Of a stretch of DNA of 64,000 nucleotides, positions 1-9,017 are shown in pieces. The notes under the pieces are model-generated. The model saw only the letters and a list, made by a program, of their open reading frames with translations. It did no database searches and had not been told where the DNA came from. The translations under genes and the position numbers were made by a program. Source of the stretch: Oceanospirillum beijerinckii DSM 7166 (lineage in GTDB: Bacteria; Pseudomonadota; Gammaproteobacteria; Pseudomonadales; Halomonadaceae); contig NZ_AULT01000035.1 of NCBI RefSeq assembly GCF_000422425.1, forward strand, positions 1 to 64,000. The letters are read 5' to 3'. Position 1 is the first letter of the stretch, and the number at the start of each line of letters is the position of its first letter.

Positions 1-28
1 ATGTGAGAGTAGGGCATCGTCAAGCGCT
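1..28 (+). rRNA. rrf: 5S ribosomal RNA, 3' end only
   Basis: The first bases read ATGTGAGAGTAGG followed by CATCGTCAAGC, the conserved 3' end of gammaproteobacterial 5S rRNA. The rest lies outside the window, so an rRNA operon runs in from the left. The exact 3' end is uncertain by a few bases. Confidence 0.85.
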
Positions 29-57
29 TGTTTAGTCTTTTTAGAAAAGACAGCAAA

Positions 58-85
58 CCCCGATCAGCAATGATCGGGGTTTTTT
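58..85 (+). terminator. Intrinsic terminator of the rRNA operon
   Basis: Perfect 9-bp stem CCCCGATCA / TGATCGGGG with a GCAA loop, followed by six T. It sits about 30 bases after the 5S rRNA end, where an rrn terminator is expected. Confidence 0.9.
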
Positions 86-118
86 CGTGTGGGTGGAAGA
101 AAAGTCTGTAAGAGAAGA

Positions 119-151
119 ATGCAGAGCTTGGAAAAAAATAAAGCTCTGCAT
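119..151 (-). terminator. Hairpin downstream of the PilZ-like gene
   Basis: An 11-bp perfect inverted repeat (ATGCAGAGCTT / AAGCTCTGCAT) with an A-rich loop. Read on the minus strand it follows the stop of the gene ending at 171 and is trailed by a pyrimidine-rich stretch. A run of nine G (153-161) lies between the hairpin and the gene. Confidence 0.5.
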
Positions 152-170
152 CGGGGGGGGGAGCAAAGCA

Positions 171-1730
171 CTACTCAATATCAGTACTAAGGGCTAATGC
201 TTCAAAGCGATAGTGATCTGCGGACCTCTCAACAAGGTTGCTCAGGCTAAAATGCTTAAGTTCACCATGAATATCCAGTTCAACCTTTAGTTTTTCAGAA
301 AAAATGGATAGTGAAGGTGTAATGATATTAGCTTGAATACCCATAGCCGATAGCTCGGGTATAAAAAAAACAGATACCGAAGCTTCATTATAATCAGCAT
401 TTTCCAGTATACGAATTTGGCAACAGGTCACTTGTTCTGCCAGGGTTTGTATACCAAGTTGGCTCTCATAAAAGTCATCGCTGTTTTTGATCCAGCGAAC
501 GATACCTAAGCGCCAGATTTTATCTGTCTCTTGTATTCCAATCAGTGCACTAGTCTCAACGCTAAAGACATTTTGATCATAGCTTTGAATACAGTAGCCG
601 CCGACACTGGCATTGATTAATTGAGCTTCATCAACAGGATATTGCTCTATTTTACCTATACCTTTTTCCAGATGCTGATAGATATTCTCAAAACCAAAAC
701 AGATGGTTACGATGCCATTAGTGGGTGTTCGATCACTGTTACGCTTGCTGGGTTTGCTCCAGCAAAAAATAAGATGTTTTAATAAAGTAACTGATAGTGT
801 GTTGGGTATTTGAATAGGGAGATTGCTATCTTGGTGTTGCTGTTTGGCTTTTAGGTGCTGATAGATATAGTGAGCCAGCTGTTCAGTGAATAGACCTATA
901 TGCTGCTTGCTTAATTCGCTCTTCAGGTTCTGTTTGTAAATCGGAGGCTGATTGTGTTGGCTATTCAATACAAATAGAGCTGCTTTATGTGCAGAAGGTA
1001 TCAGCTTACTGCCATCCGACCAAAGTTCCAGTGTCTTATAAATTCGGTCCAGCTCGATAGGTCGTAACTGATTGGGTTTTGCACAGGCTAATAGCAGGAC
1101 TTGTTTAAACGCCTCTTCTATACTACTGCGTTGCTTGAAATATTTTTCTGGATCTGAGGTTTGCTGTTTAAGTAACTTGAACCTCTGAGCATAGCGAAAG
1201 AGTAGATAAAGTTCTTGCCAAACACCTTCAGTGGTTGTTGTGTATAGCTGGCAGGCTCGTAATATACTCAACCCAATTTCTGTCATAGCCCTATGGATAC
1301 TCTGGCCTAACAGATCATTAAAACTGCTGACAGTCATTTGCTGCTGTTGTGTCAGTGTCTCTGCAAATACCATTTTATAACCTGTTGAAAGCTCATGCTG
1401 TAGTGCCTGAGCCAGGTCAGAGATTTGAATTTGATGTTGAATATTATCTGCTGTCGAGTTGTGATTAAGATAGCTACGACTCAGAGTACTTAATAGGTGA
1501 TGAGCTGCAGGGCGAACAACTTCGAGCATTTGCATGCGGGTGTGTGGTAATGTTTTAAGCTCATTTAGCTCCAATAGGGCTTGATAAATTTGCTTTACAG
1601 TACCACCAATATGAACCATAGGTAGTGCCGAGACCCACTCTTCTAAGCCAGTAACACTGGTTTCAGCAAATGTCAGCTGATCACGGCAGGGTGATGGGAT
1701 ATCCAGGGCTATTGTCATAATTCTTATCAA
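171..1730 (-). CDS. Uncharacterised protein with C-terminal PilZ-like domain
   Basis: A 519-residue soluble protein with no signal peptide or membrane segment. The N-terminal three quarters looks helical and I do not recognise it. The last third carries an RNSDR string, which fits the PilZ RxxxR motif, and about 45 residues later NASVGG, which fits the PilZ (D/N)xSxxG motif. A segment like WRLGIVRW follows, as in many PilZ beta-barrels. PilZ domains bind cyclic di-GMP, so this may be a c-di-GMP effector, consistent with several GGDEF/EAL proteins elsewhere in the window; that is inference. It is divergent from the rRNA operon and same-stranded with epmB 121 bases upstream. The first start (M1) and M5 are both possible. 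Confidence 0.65.
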   Translation of the reverse strand: MIRIMTIALDIPSPCRDQLTFAETSVTGLEEWVSALPMVHIGGTVKQIYQALLELNELKTLPHTRMQMLEVVRPAAHHLLSTLSRSYLNHNSTADNIQHQIQISDLAQALQHELSTGYKMVFAETLTQQQQMTVSSFNDLLGQSIHRAMTEIGLSILRACQLYTTTTEGVWQELYLLFRYAQRFKLLKQQTSDPEKYFKQRSSIEEAFKQVLLLACAKPNQLRPIELDRIYKTLELWSDGSKLIPSAHKAALFVLNSQHNQPPIYKQNLKSELSKQHIGLFTEQLAHYIYQHLKAKQQHQDSNLPIQIPNTLSVTLLKHLIFCWSKPSKRNSDRTPTNGIVTICFGFENIYQHLEKGIGKIEQYPVDEAQLINASVGGYCIQSYDQNVFSVETSALIGIQETDKIWRLGIVRWIKNSDDFYESQLGIQTLAEQVTCCQIRILENADYNEASVSVFFIPELSAMGIQANIITPSLSIFSEKLKVELDIHGELKHFSLSNLVERSADHYRFEALALSTDIE

Positions 1731-1851
1731 GCATCCAGCTATAGGGTGAGCTTAAAGATTTATCCTCTGATATAAAAATGACTTAAACATATTTTCAGAA
1801 GATACTGTTTTTACAGCCAAATTAATACTCTGTTTGCATTGTTATCGGCGG

Positions 1852-2880
1852 CTAGAGCAAAGTCTTTGATGGCTTTCCCGGAATTTCACGTACAAGTTTG
1901 GGCAAAAGAAAACCCGGTAGCTCAGCTTGCAGGGCCTGCCAGAGTTTTATTGCCTCCTGATCTGACACATTAAAATGGGCTGCTCCTGTAACGGGATCAA
2001 AAGTATGAAGATAATATGGCAGTATGTCAGCTTCGGATAAGGCTTCACTAAGAGCTGCCAATATCGTCATATTATCGTTGATGCCTCTAAGAATGACGGA
2101 CTGATTCAGTACCAGCATGCCGTTATCTTTTAGGTTGCGGCTGACCCGGGTTACTTGATCATCAATTTCCTGGGGATGGTTGATATGTAATACCCAGACA
2201 GTCTTTAGGCGGCTCCCTTTCAATAAGCTCACCAACTGCTCTGTAACTCGTTGTGGAATCACGACGGGTAATCTGGTATGGATACGCAGTCGTTTAATGT
2301 GAGGGGTTGATTCCAGTTTGCTAACAATCTTTTGTAAACGGTAGTCACTGGTGGCTAAAGGGTCTCCACCACTTAAGATTACTTCATTAATCTCTGGGTG
2401 CTGCATCAAGTAGCTGGAGATCTGTTCCAGGCGCTCACTTGAGATCGCATTACCCTGATACTCAAAGTGACGACGGAAGCAATACCTGCAATTAATCGCA
2501 CAGGCTCCCGCAGTAATCAGTAGCACCCGGCTTTTATATTTATGCACCAAGCCTGGAATAGGATTGCTGTCTTTTTCCTGTAGAGGGTCCGTGACATAAC
2601 CGGGTGTCTGCACTGCTTCTAGCCCTAGCGGCAGCACCTGTTTTAACAGCGGGTCGTTAATATCCCCTTTTTTGATACGATCCAGATAAGGTTCTGGAAC
2701 TCTTAGCTGAAACAGCTCATTGGCTTGCTTGATCTCAGTTAGCAGTGTTTCAGGTAGTGCTAACCGCTGAACTAATTGCTCAGGTGTCAGCAAACTTTCC
2801 GAAAAAAGTTGCTGCCATGGGGTATCGGCGGAGGTTTTCTGCGTAGGTAACTGCACAGAAGATGAAGAAACAGGTATCAT
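1852..2880 (-). CDS. epmB: EF-P (R)-beta-lysine synthase EpmB (lysine 2,3-aminomutase)
   Basis: A 342-residue radical-SAM enzyme of the lysine 2,3-aminomutase family. The cluster-binding CxxxCxxC is at C127, C131 and C134, followed by FRRHF as in the family. EpmB converts L-lysine to (R)-beta-lysine, which EpmA attaches to elongation factor P. Context supports this over a catabolic aminomutase: it is divergent from efp with only 75 bases between start codons, and epmA follows efp. Length matches E. coli EpmB. The divergent arrangement suggests shared promoter control with efp. Confidence 0.93.
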   Translation of the reverse strand: MIPVSSSSVQLPTQKTSADTPWQQLFSESLLTPEQLVQRLALPETLLTEIKQANELFQLRVPEPYLDRIKKGDINDPLLKQVLPLGLEAVQTPGYVTDPLQEKDSNPIPGLVHKYKSRVLLITAGACAINCRYCFRRHFEYQGNAISSERLEQISSYLMQHPEINEVILSGGDPLATSDYRLQKIVSKLESTPHIKRLRIHTRLPVVIPQRVTEQLVSLLKGSRLKTVWVLHINHPQEIDDQVTRVSRNLKDNGMLVLNQSVILRGINDNMTILAALSEALSEADILPYYLHTFDPVTGAAHFNVSDQEAIKLWQALQAELPGFLLPKLVREIPGKPSKTLL

Positions 2881-2955
2881 TGGCGACCAGATTTTTTATA
2901 TAGCAGTCAGTGCCAGCACTGGGTGACTGAATTAAAGCGATATTGGTGAAATTTT

Positions 2956-3522
2956 ATGGCTAACTATTCTACCAACGAATTCCGTTCCGGTCTTAAAGTA
3001 ATGCTCGACGGTGAGCCTTGCTCCATTCTGGACAATGAATACGTTAAACCTGGTAAGGGTCAGGCGTTTAACCGTGTAAAACTGCGCAACCTGAATAATG
3101 GTCGTGTATGGGAGCGTACTTTTAAGTCAGGCGAATCCCTGGAAGGTGCCGATGTTATGGAACTGGACATGGAGTACCTGTACACCGATGGTGAGTTCTG
3201 GCACTTCATGTTGACAGATGGTTCCTTTGAGCAGCACGGTGCTGATGAGAAAGCACTGGGTGATACCATCAAGTGGCTGAAAGAGCAGGAAGTATACACC
3301 GTAACTCTGTTTAACGGCTCTCCTATCTCTGTATCTTCACCTAACTTTATTGAGCTGGAAGTGGTTGAAACTGATCCAGGCCTAAAAGGTGATACTGCTC
3401 AGGGTGGCTCCAAGCCTGCAACACTGACTACAGGTGCTGTAGTTCGCGTCCCTCTGTTCGTAAATATTGGGGATAAGCTGCGTATTGATACTCGCTCTGG
3501 TGACTATGTCAGCCGTGCGTAG
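2956..3522 (+). CDS. efp: Translation elongation factor P
   Basis: A 188-residue EF-P with the three-domain family length. It relieves ribosome stalling at polyproline. The modified loop reads KPGKGQAF with the target lysine at K34, which is the beta-lysylation type (rhamnosylated EF-Ps carry arginine there). The C-terminus RSGDYVSRA is typical. Modification enzymes flank it on both sides (epmB and epmA). The ATG at 2956 aligns with the family MA(N/T) start. An intrinsic terminator follows the stop. Confidence 0.97.
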   Translation: MANYSTNEFRSGLKVMLDGEPCSILDNEYVKPGKGQAFNRVKLRNLNNGRVWERTFKSGESLEGADVMELDMEYLYTDGEFWHFMLTDGSFEQHGADEKALGDTIKWLKEQEVYTVTLFNGSPISVSSPNFIELEVVETDPGLKGDTAQGGSKPATLTTGAVVRVPLFVNIGDKLRIDTRSGDYVSRA

Positions 3523-3542
3523 TTGATCGCGCAGATGTTCAT

Positions 3543-3575
3543 AACCGGCAAGGCTTAGGCTTAGCCGGTTTTTTT
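3543..3575 (+). terminator. Intrinsic terminator after efp
   Basis: Stem AACCGGC (3543-3549) / GCCGGTT (3564-3570) with further pairing possible in the loop, followed by a T run to 3575. Confidence 0.85.
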
Positions 3576-3641
3576 ATACCTGCTTTTCATCTCTGTCATT
3601 TGTCTTTTCTCATTTCTTGTTATTAACCGTTGTTTGATCCT

Positions 3642-4625
3642 ATGAGCGAATCTAATCCAGTGTTATGGCAACCTTCTGCCAGTATTGAAAACTTACAGTT
3701 GCGTGCGCAGGTGCTGAGCCAGGTCCGAAACTTTTTTACGGAGCGAGAAGTATTAGAAGTTGATACTCCTGTATTGGCCCGAGGTGGCAGTACCGATCCT
3801 TATCTGGACTCTATGCAGAGCCGGTGTGATGGCGGTGGAGTTGCAGAAGCAGTGGATTTATATCTGCAAACGTCACCTGAGTTTCATATGAAGCGTTTGC
3901 TTGCGGCTGGAAGTGGTCCCATCTGGCAGCTGGCCAGAAGCTTCCGTAACGGTGAATACAGTGAGCGCCATAACCCGGAATTTGCTATGTTGGAGTGGTA
4001 TCGTCCAGGTTTCGATTTGCCGATGTTGATGGAAGAAGTACGCCAATTACTCACCGATGTGTTGGGCGACTTGGCCTGTGAGCAAGTACGTTATCGCGAG
4101 CTGTTTCAACGCTATCTGCAATTGGACCCTTTTAGTTCAAATCTGGAAGAGTTACAGCTTAGCGCACAACAAAAAACCGCTATTGATGCCCGTGAGTTGG
4201 ATCGTGATGCCTGCTGTGATCTGTTGCTGTCCCATGAGATTGAACCTCATCTGGGTAAAGAAAGCTTAACTTTTGTTTTTGATTATCCTGCATCTCAGGC
4301 TGCATTGGCTAAGGTCCATCTGGATGAGCAAGGCGATCAGGTGGCTTCCCGTTTTGAGTGTTACTACCAGGGTATTGAGTTAGCCAATGGGTATCATGAG
4401 CTGACCGATGCTGATGAGCAGAATAAGCGTTTTCAGCAGGATAATGTGATGAGGCAGGCGCTGGGCAAGCCAGAGGTTACGGTTGATGCGAGTTTGGTTG
4501 CAGCATTGGCGGCGGGAATGCCAGAGTGTGCCGGTGTGGCTTTGGGTTTCGATCGTATGCTGATGCTAAGGGCCGGTGCAGAGAAATTGGCAGAGGTGAT
4601 TAGCTTCGCTATAGACCGGGCATAA
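3642..4625 (+). CDS. epmA: EF-P--(R)-beta-lysine ligase EpmA
   Basis: A truncated class II lysyl-tRNA synthetase paralogue lacking the anticodon domain, about 327 residues from this start. It activates (R)-beta-lysine and attaches it to K34 of EF-P. Visible motif 2 region: TSPEFHMKRLL and FRNGE..RHNPEF.MLEWYRP; motif 3 region: GVALGFDRMLML. The ATG at 3642 gives MSESNPVLWQPSASI, closely matching the E. coli start; a TTG four codons upstream (3630) is open in frame but less likely. No strong ribosome binding site is visible. The stop codon lies in the loop of a hairpin. Confidence 0.95.
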   Translation: MSESNPVLWQPSASIENLQLRAQVLSQVRNFFTEREVLEVDTPVLARGGSTDPYLDSMQSRCDGGGVAEAVDLYLQTSPEFHMKRLLAAGSGPIWQLARSFRNGEYSERHNPEFAMLEWYRPGFDLPMLMEEVRQLLTDVLGDLACEQVRYRELFQRYLQLDPFSSNLEELQLSAQQKTAIDARELDRDACCDLLLSHEIEPHLGKESLTFVFDYPASQAALAKVHLDEQGDQVASRFECYYQGIELANGYHELTDADEQNKRFQQDNVMRQALGKPEVTVDASLVAALAAGMPECAGVALGFDRMLMLRAGAEKLAEVISFAIDRA

Positions 4626-4635
4626 CCCGGTCTAT
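4611..4635 (+). terminator. Hairpin spanning the epmA stop codon
   Basis: Perfect 10-bp stem ATAGACCGGG / CCCGGTCTAT with loop CATAA, overlapping the last codons of epmA. No T tract follows on either strand, so it may slow polymerase or protect the 3' end rather than act as a classical terminator between the convergent epmA and psd. Confidence 0.45.
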
Positions 4636-4691
4636 CAACGCTTCGTCGCACAGAGCTGTAACTGGATTCGTGTTAGCTGCAGCAGACTTTT

Positions 4692-5609
4692 CTAACCTTG
4701 TTCAGTCGACTCGGCTGTAGCATCAGTTTTAACGTCTACTTCAGGATGTGTCGGCTGGAACTGAGCAAAATGTTCACCCAAGCGAGTGGTAGCACCGGGT
4801 TGCATGCGTTCAACGAATTCGGCCATCTCAGGACCAAACAACATAACGACCGTAGAACCCAGCTGGAAGCGGCCCATCTCTTCACCTTTCTCAAGGGTGA
4901 TGCCTTGAGTGTCCAGGCGGTATTCACAGCTGGATACTTCACGGGCCAGTGGTGTGACCTGCCCTGCCCATACGGTTTCAATACTGGCCACAATCATCGC
5001 GCCTACGAGTACCATGGCCATAGGGCCGTATTCAGTCTCAAAGATCGCCACAACACGTTCGTTACGGGCAAACAAACCCGGTACATTCTCAGTTGTTGCA
5101 GGGTTAACAGAGAACAGACGCCCTGGTACATGAATCATCTGCTTTAATGTGCCTTTTACCGGCATATGGATGCGGTGGTAGTCCTTAGGTGACAAATAGA
5201 TGGTCGCAAACTTCCCCCCCATAAAAGGTGCAGCAGCCTCTACCTTGCCGCCTAGCAGCTCCAGTGCCGAGTAGCTATGGCCTTTTGCCTGAAATATACG
5301 GCCGTAATCGATGTCGCCTAGTTGGCTGACAGTACCGTCTACCGGACATGCTGCACTATGCTCCAGATCGATCAGATCCCGGGCATCTTGTTTTAATGGT
5401 CGGGTAAAAAACTGATTAAAGTTCTCATACTGGCGGTAATCCGGTTGCTCGGCTTCCGACATATTCACTTTAAAGATATTGATAAAGTGTTTTATCAGGA
5501 AGTTCTTCAGCCATCGAATACGTGTCTGCGCCAGGAAGCCCACCAGGCGGGAAATCAGATGATGTGGCAGTGGATACTGGATCCAGGCAAAAAGCTTTTT
5601 AATAATCAC
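4692..5609 (-). CDS. psd: Phosphatidylserine decarboxylase proenzyme
   Basis: A 305-residue enzyme converting phosphatidylserine to phosphatidylethanolamine at the inner membrane. The self-cleavage motif LGST lies at 250-253; cleavage before S252 gives the pyruvoyl alpha chain. The upstream DGTV (91-94) and YHRIHMP (144-150) hold the conserved Asp and His residues. The acidic tail after the alpha chain is somewhat long. rhdA lies 8 bases upstream on the same strand, so the two probably form an operon, as in pseudomonads. Confidence 0.95.
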   Translation of the reverse strand: MIIKKLFAWIQYPLPHHLISRLVGFLAQTRIRWLKNFLIKHFINIFKVNMSEAEQPDYRQYENFNQFFTRPLKQDARDLIDLEHSAACPVDGTVSQLGDIDYGRIFQAKGHSYSALELLGGKVEAAAPFMGGKFATIYLSPKDYHRIHMPVKGTLKQMIHVPGRLFSVNPATTENVPGLFARNERVVAIFETEYGPMAMVLVGAMIVASIETVWAGQVTPLAREVSSCEYRLDTQGITLEKGEEMGRFQLGSTVVMLFGPEMAEFVERMQPGATTRLGEHFAQFQPTHPEVDVKTDATAESTEQG

Positions 5610-5617
5610 TGTATACC

Positions 5618-6448
5618 TTAAGTTTCAATGGGTGTGTCCTGACGGTTGCCCCATTCATTCCAGGAACCATCGTAGGCGCGGATTTGCTTAAAGCCCAGTA
5701 TTTTACCTAATAGCCAGGTAAAACCCGAGCGGTGGTGAGATTGACAGTAAGTGGCAACCTCCTGATCAATATTGAGCCCGGCGGTTTCCAATTCTGACAT
5801 CAATTCAGCCATATCCCGCAGGCACAGGTTGTTATCTTTATCCATGGCCCGGGTCCATTCATAATGTACCGCGGTAGGAATATGTCCTGCACGGGCCGCT
5901 TTGCTGGTTGTGCCCTTGTACTCACCTTCTGAGCGGGAGTCCCAGATGGCAAAGCCCGTTTGACCAACCTTTTCCTGCAGCTCATCCAGTTTAATACGCA
6001 CTTGAGGCACGAGAATATCAGCCTGATATTGACTGGCAATGGCTGGTGTTTGTTCCTGACTCTGGCTTTTTCCATCGCCACGCCATGCCAGGATACCGCC
6101 ATTCAGATAGGAGTATCGGCTATGGCCCATGATTTCCAGTGTCCATAACAAACGACCGGCCCAGCCGCCGCCTTCATCATCATAAGCTACCACATGGCTG
6201 TCCCGTGTTAAGCCTAATTCAGAAAACAATTGGCTCAACTGTTCCACACTGGGCAGCTTATTGGCGACGGGCGCTGCGCCACAGAACAGGCGCTTGTAAT
6301 CCAGAAAAACAGCACCGGGCACATGCCCTTGATCATAACACTCCTTCGTGCAGGAGACGTCGATGATAAGCAAATCCTTCTCACCCAGAACAGCTTCAAG
6401 CTGGTCTGTTGAGATCAGTAACGGTAGTAAGTTCTCTTCAGAGCTCAT
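5618..6448 (-). CDS. rhdA: Thiosulfate:cyanide sulfurtransferase (rhodanese) RhdA
   Basis: A 276-residue tandem-rhodanese-domain protein. The active-site loop in the second domain reads CQSHHRSG with the nucleophile at C235, nearly the same as the Azotobacter RhdA loop and unlike the CG(S/T)G-type loop of mercaptopyruvate sulfurtransferases. The first domain has no cysteine at that place, as usual for the inactive domain. It moves sulfane sulfur from thiosulfate to acceptors. No signal peptide. It is the upstream gene of a likely rhdA-psd operon. Confidence 0.9.
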   Translation of the reverse strand: MSSEENLLPLLISTDQLEAVLGEKDLLIIDVSCTKECYDQGHVPGAVFLDYKRLFCGAAPVANKLPSVEQLSQLFSELGLTRDSHVVAYDDEGGGWAGRLLWTLEIMGHSRYSYLNGGILAWRGDGKSQSQEQTPAIASQYQADILVPQVRIKLDELQEKVGQTGFAIWDSRSEGEYKGTTSKAARAGHIPTAVHYEWTRAMDKDNNLCLRDMAELMSELETAGLNIDQEVATYCQSHHRSGFTWLLGKILGFKQIRAYDGSWNEWGNRQDTPIET

Positions 6449-6834
6449 ATTTTGGCTTCCCGATCCGTCAATATTGACTGATGTTTGATACCACTGAAAT
6501 GATTAAAAATAAAGTATCATAAAAAATGAAGCTTTATTTGACCCAAGATAGCCGTGTCATCATTTACTGTGATACACATGAATACAATTAGAGACAAAAC
6601 TCTCTTTAGAAGATAGTGTTTATCTCCAGTACACTCAGGTGTATCGTGCGAAACAAGAGCCTTTTTCTACTGCTTTATGTCTGAAAGAGTGGAGCGTGCG
6701 ATGTGATATACCCCTTGTTTTTCAGGCATAGTTTCGCGACTTAATGATATTTGCTGACGACAGCGTAGTGTTTAGTCATTGCTGAATTAGAGCAGCATTT
6801 GGACTGAAGCGATAAAGGATGAGGATAGAGTGGC
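6449..6834. other. Intergenic region between rhdA and motA
   Basis: 386 bases without a convincing gene. It must hold divergent promoters for rhdA and motA. It is AT-rich; I found no good sigma-28 or sigma-54 match. GAGG-type purine-rich sequence lies just before the motA ATG. Confidence 0.5.
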
Positions 6835-7686
6835 ATGCTTCTGATTGTGGGTTCGTTGATCGTATTGGTCAGTGTGGGTGGCGGTTATGTGCTTTCCCAT
6901 GGCTATTTGCCGATGTTATGGCAGCCTTTTGAGATGATTATTATCTGTGGTGCAGCCCTGGGGGGCTTTATCATCTCAAACAACAAACATACCCTGGTTG
7001 AGGTCTTTAAAAGCCTTCCGGGTTTGCTGACAGGCACGGGTTTTAATCGGGCGTTTTACCTTGATCTGCTTAGCCTGCAATATGACCTCTTTACCAAAAT
7101 CCGTAAAGAGGGGGTGATTGCGATTGAGGAAGATATTGAAGAACCGGAGCAAAGTCCTATTTTTGCCGGTTATCCAGCGGTAACCAAGCATACCGAGTTG
7201 GTCGAGTTCCTATGTGATTACATGCGTTTGATCAGCTCGGGGAACATGCAGGCACATGAACTGGAAAGCCTGATGGATGCAGAGCTTGAAACACTGCAGC
7301 ATGAGCTGGAAGAGCCCGCTCATGCGGTGACCAGCGTAGCAGATGCGCTGCCGGGCTTTGGTATTGTTGCAGCAGTATTGGGGATTACTATTACCATGCG
7401 TGATATTGCGGCACCACCAGAGGTACTGGGTTTGCATATTGCTGCCGCATTGGTCGGTACTTTCCTGGGGATTCTGCTGTCCTATGGCTTTGTGGGACCG
7501 ATGGGCATCGCTATGAAAAATGAAGCCCATGAGAAAATTAAAGCCTTTGAGTGTATTAAAGCGGCCCTGATTGCCAATATGAATGGCCTGGCACCGCAGA
7601 TGTCAGTGGAGTTTGGTCGTAAGATGCTGTTTACCTCCGTTCGTCCAAGCTTTAACGAACTGGAAGAACACGTACGTTCTCGCTAA
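6835..7686 (+). CDS. motA: Flagellar stator protein MotA
   Basis: A 283-residue inner-membrane proton-channel subunit. The N-terminal two helices (about 1-18 and 33-48) and the C-terminal pair (about 180-200 and 202-222) flank a cytoplasmic loop. The PGFGIVAAVLGI motif carries the conserved proline/glycine segment of helix 3. With MotB it forms the stator that converts proton flow into torque. motB starts 12 bases after the stop, so they are co-transcribed. N-terminal sequence matches pseudomonad MotA. Confidence 0.96.
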   Translation: MLLIVGSLIVLVSVGGGYVLSHGYLPMLWQPFEMIIICGAALGGFIISNNKHTLVEVFKSLPGLLTGTGFNRAFYLDLLSLQYDLFTKIRKEGVIAIEEDIEEPEQSPIFAGYPAVTKHTELVEFLCDYMRLISSGNMQAHELESLMDAELETLQHELEEPAHAVTSVADALPGFGIVAAVLGITITMRDIAAPPEVLGLHIAAALVGTFLGILLSYGFVGPMGIAMKNEAHEKIKAFECIKAALIANMNGLAPQMSVEFGRKMLFTSVRPSFNELEEHVRSR

Positions 7687-7698
7687 GGGCTAAACCCC

Positions 7699-8874
7699 AT
7701 GGAAGAAAATAAAAGCATTATCATCAAGCGAGTTAAGAAGGTTCAGGGCGGTCATCATGGCGGCTCCTGGAAAATCGCAATGGCGGATTTTGCGATCGCT
7801 ATGATGGCCTTTTTCCTCTTGATGTGGCTGTTGGCTAATACAACAGAAGCGCAAAAAATCGAACTGGAAAAATTCTTTGTTGACCCTGTGGGTTATATGG
7901 ACAAGGTTGGTCGCCTGACGGCTATTGACCTGGGTGGCTCCCCAACCATTCTGAATAATTTTAACCCCAGCTCTGAAAGTGATCAGATTAATCAGGAGCA
8001 GATGCTTAACCAGGAGCAGACTGAACAGCTGGCAGGCAGCATTCAGCAAGATAATGAACAGGCCATGTCTGAGCTGCACAGCTCTTTGTTAAACACAATT
8101 GAGGCTAATGAGACGCTGAAAAAGTTTGAGGATCAGCTTCAGGTTGAAGTTAAGCCTGATGGTCTGCATATTCAGATTGTCGACCAGAAATTGCGCCCAA
8201 TGTTTGATGCCGGTGGTGATAAGGTTAAACACTATTTTGCGGAAGTGTTGTTGCAATTAGCTCCAGTGATTGCTCAGGTGAATAATAAGATCAGTGTTAA
8301 TGGTCATACCGATGCCGACAACTACAGTGATCGGGATTATTTCAGTAACTGGGAGCTGTCTACCCGTCGTGCTAATGCCGCACGGCGTATGCTGGTTGAA
8401 GGGGGGTTGCCGGAAGATCAGGTGGCCCAGATTTCCGGTTTTGCCAGCTCACAGTTGTTTAAACCGGACAAGCCCAATGATCCGATTAACCGGCGTATTG
8501 AGATTGTGGTACTGAATCGTCCGGCATTGGAAGATATACAGGCGGAGAGGCCATTGTCGCCGGAGCAGCAGGAACGCATGCGTGAAGCGGAAGCCTTTAA
8601 GCTAAGCAACCCTGTTCCAGAGAGTCAGTTTAACTCCGATGGTCCGCTGGAAATTCAGACACAGGAGTCACAGCGCAAGCGTGCGGAGAGTCAGTCGGGT
8701 ATTGATGGCGCTGTCCAGCCGAGGAAAGAAAGCACCTTTGGTGAAGAAGGCGTTGTGATTGATCGGGATTTAAGGCGTCAGCCCAATGCGGAACCAAAAG
8801 ATGTTTTGGATACGCTTAATCAGATTCAGTCTCAGCCGGCAAAGCCATACACGCCACCACCTGAAGTCGATTAA
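7699..8874 (+). CDS. motB: Flagellar stator protein MotB
   Basis: A 391-residue partner of MotA. A single membrane helix follows a basic N-terminus, with the proton-carrying aspartate at D30 in MADFAIAMMAFFLLMWL. The OmpA-like peptidoglycan-binding domain contains NGHTDADNY and the NRRIEIVVL signature. The last 110 residues are a Glu/Gln/Pro-rich tail, longer than in E. coli MotB (308 residues). An intrinsic terminator follows. Confidence 0.95.
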   Translation: MEENKSIIIKRVKKVQGGHHGGSWKIAMADFAIAMMAFFLLMWLLANTTEAQKIELEKFFVDPVGYMDKVGRLTAIDLGGSPTILNNFNPSSESDQINQEQMLNQEQTEQLAGSIQQDNEQAMSELHSSLLNTIEANETLKKFEDQLQVEVKPDGLHIQIVDQKLRPMFDAGGDKVKHYFAEVLLQLAPVIAQVNNKISVNGHTDADNYSDRDYFSNWELSTRRANAARRMLVEGGLPEDQVAQISGFASSQLFKPDKPNDPINRRIEIVVLNRPALEDIQAERPLSPEQQERMREAEAFKLSNPVPESQFNSDGPLEIQTQESQRKRAESQSGIDGAVQPRKESTFGEEGVVIDRDLRRQPNAEPKDVLDTLNQIQSQPAKPYTPPPEVD

Positions 8875-8923
8875 GTCACTGATTGGATTGATGCTGAATC
8901 ATCCGAAGTGCTGATAACGATTC

Positions 8924-8962
8924 AAAGGCCTGTTAAATCTCTGCTTAACAGGCCTTTGTTTT
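8924..8962 (+). terminator. Intrinsic terminator after motB
   Basis: 13-bp perfect stem AAAGGCCTGTTAA / TTAACAGGCCTTT with an 8-base loop, followed by GTTTT. Likely ends the motAB transcript. Confidence 0.88.
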
Positions 8963-9017
8963 AATCGCACCTCAAGGGGGGAGAGGCGCATATAGAAAGA
9001 GGGAGTAACTTTCAGGC

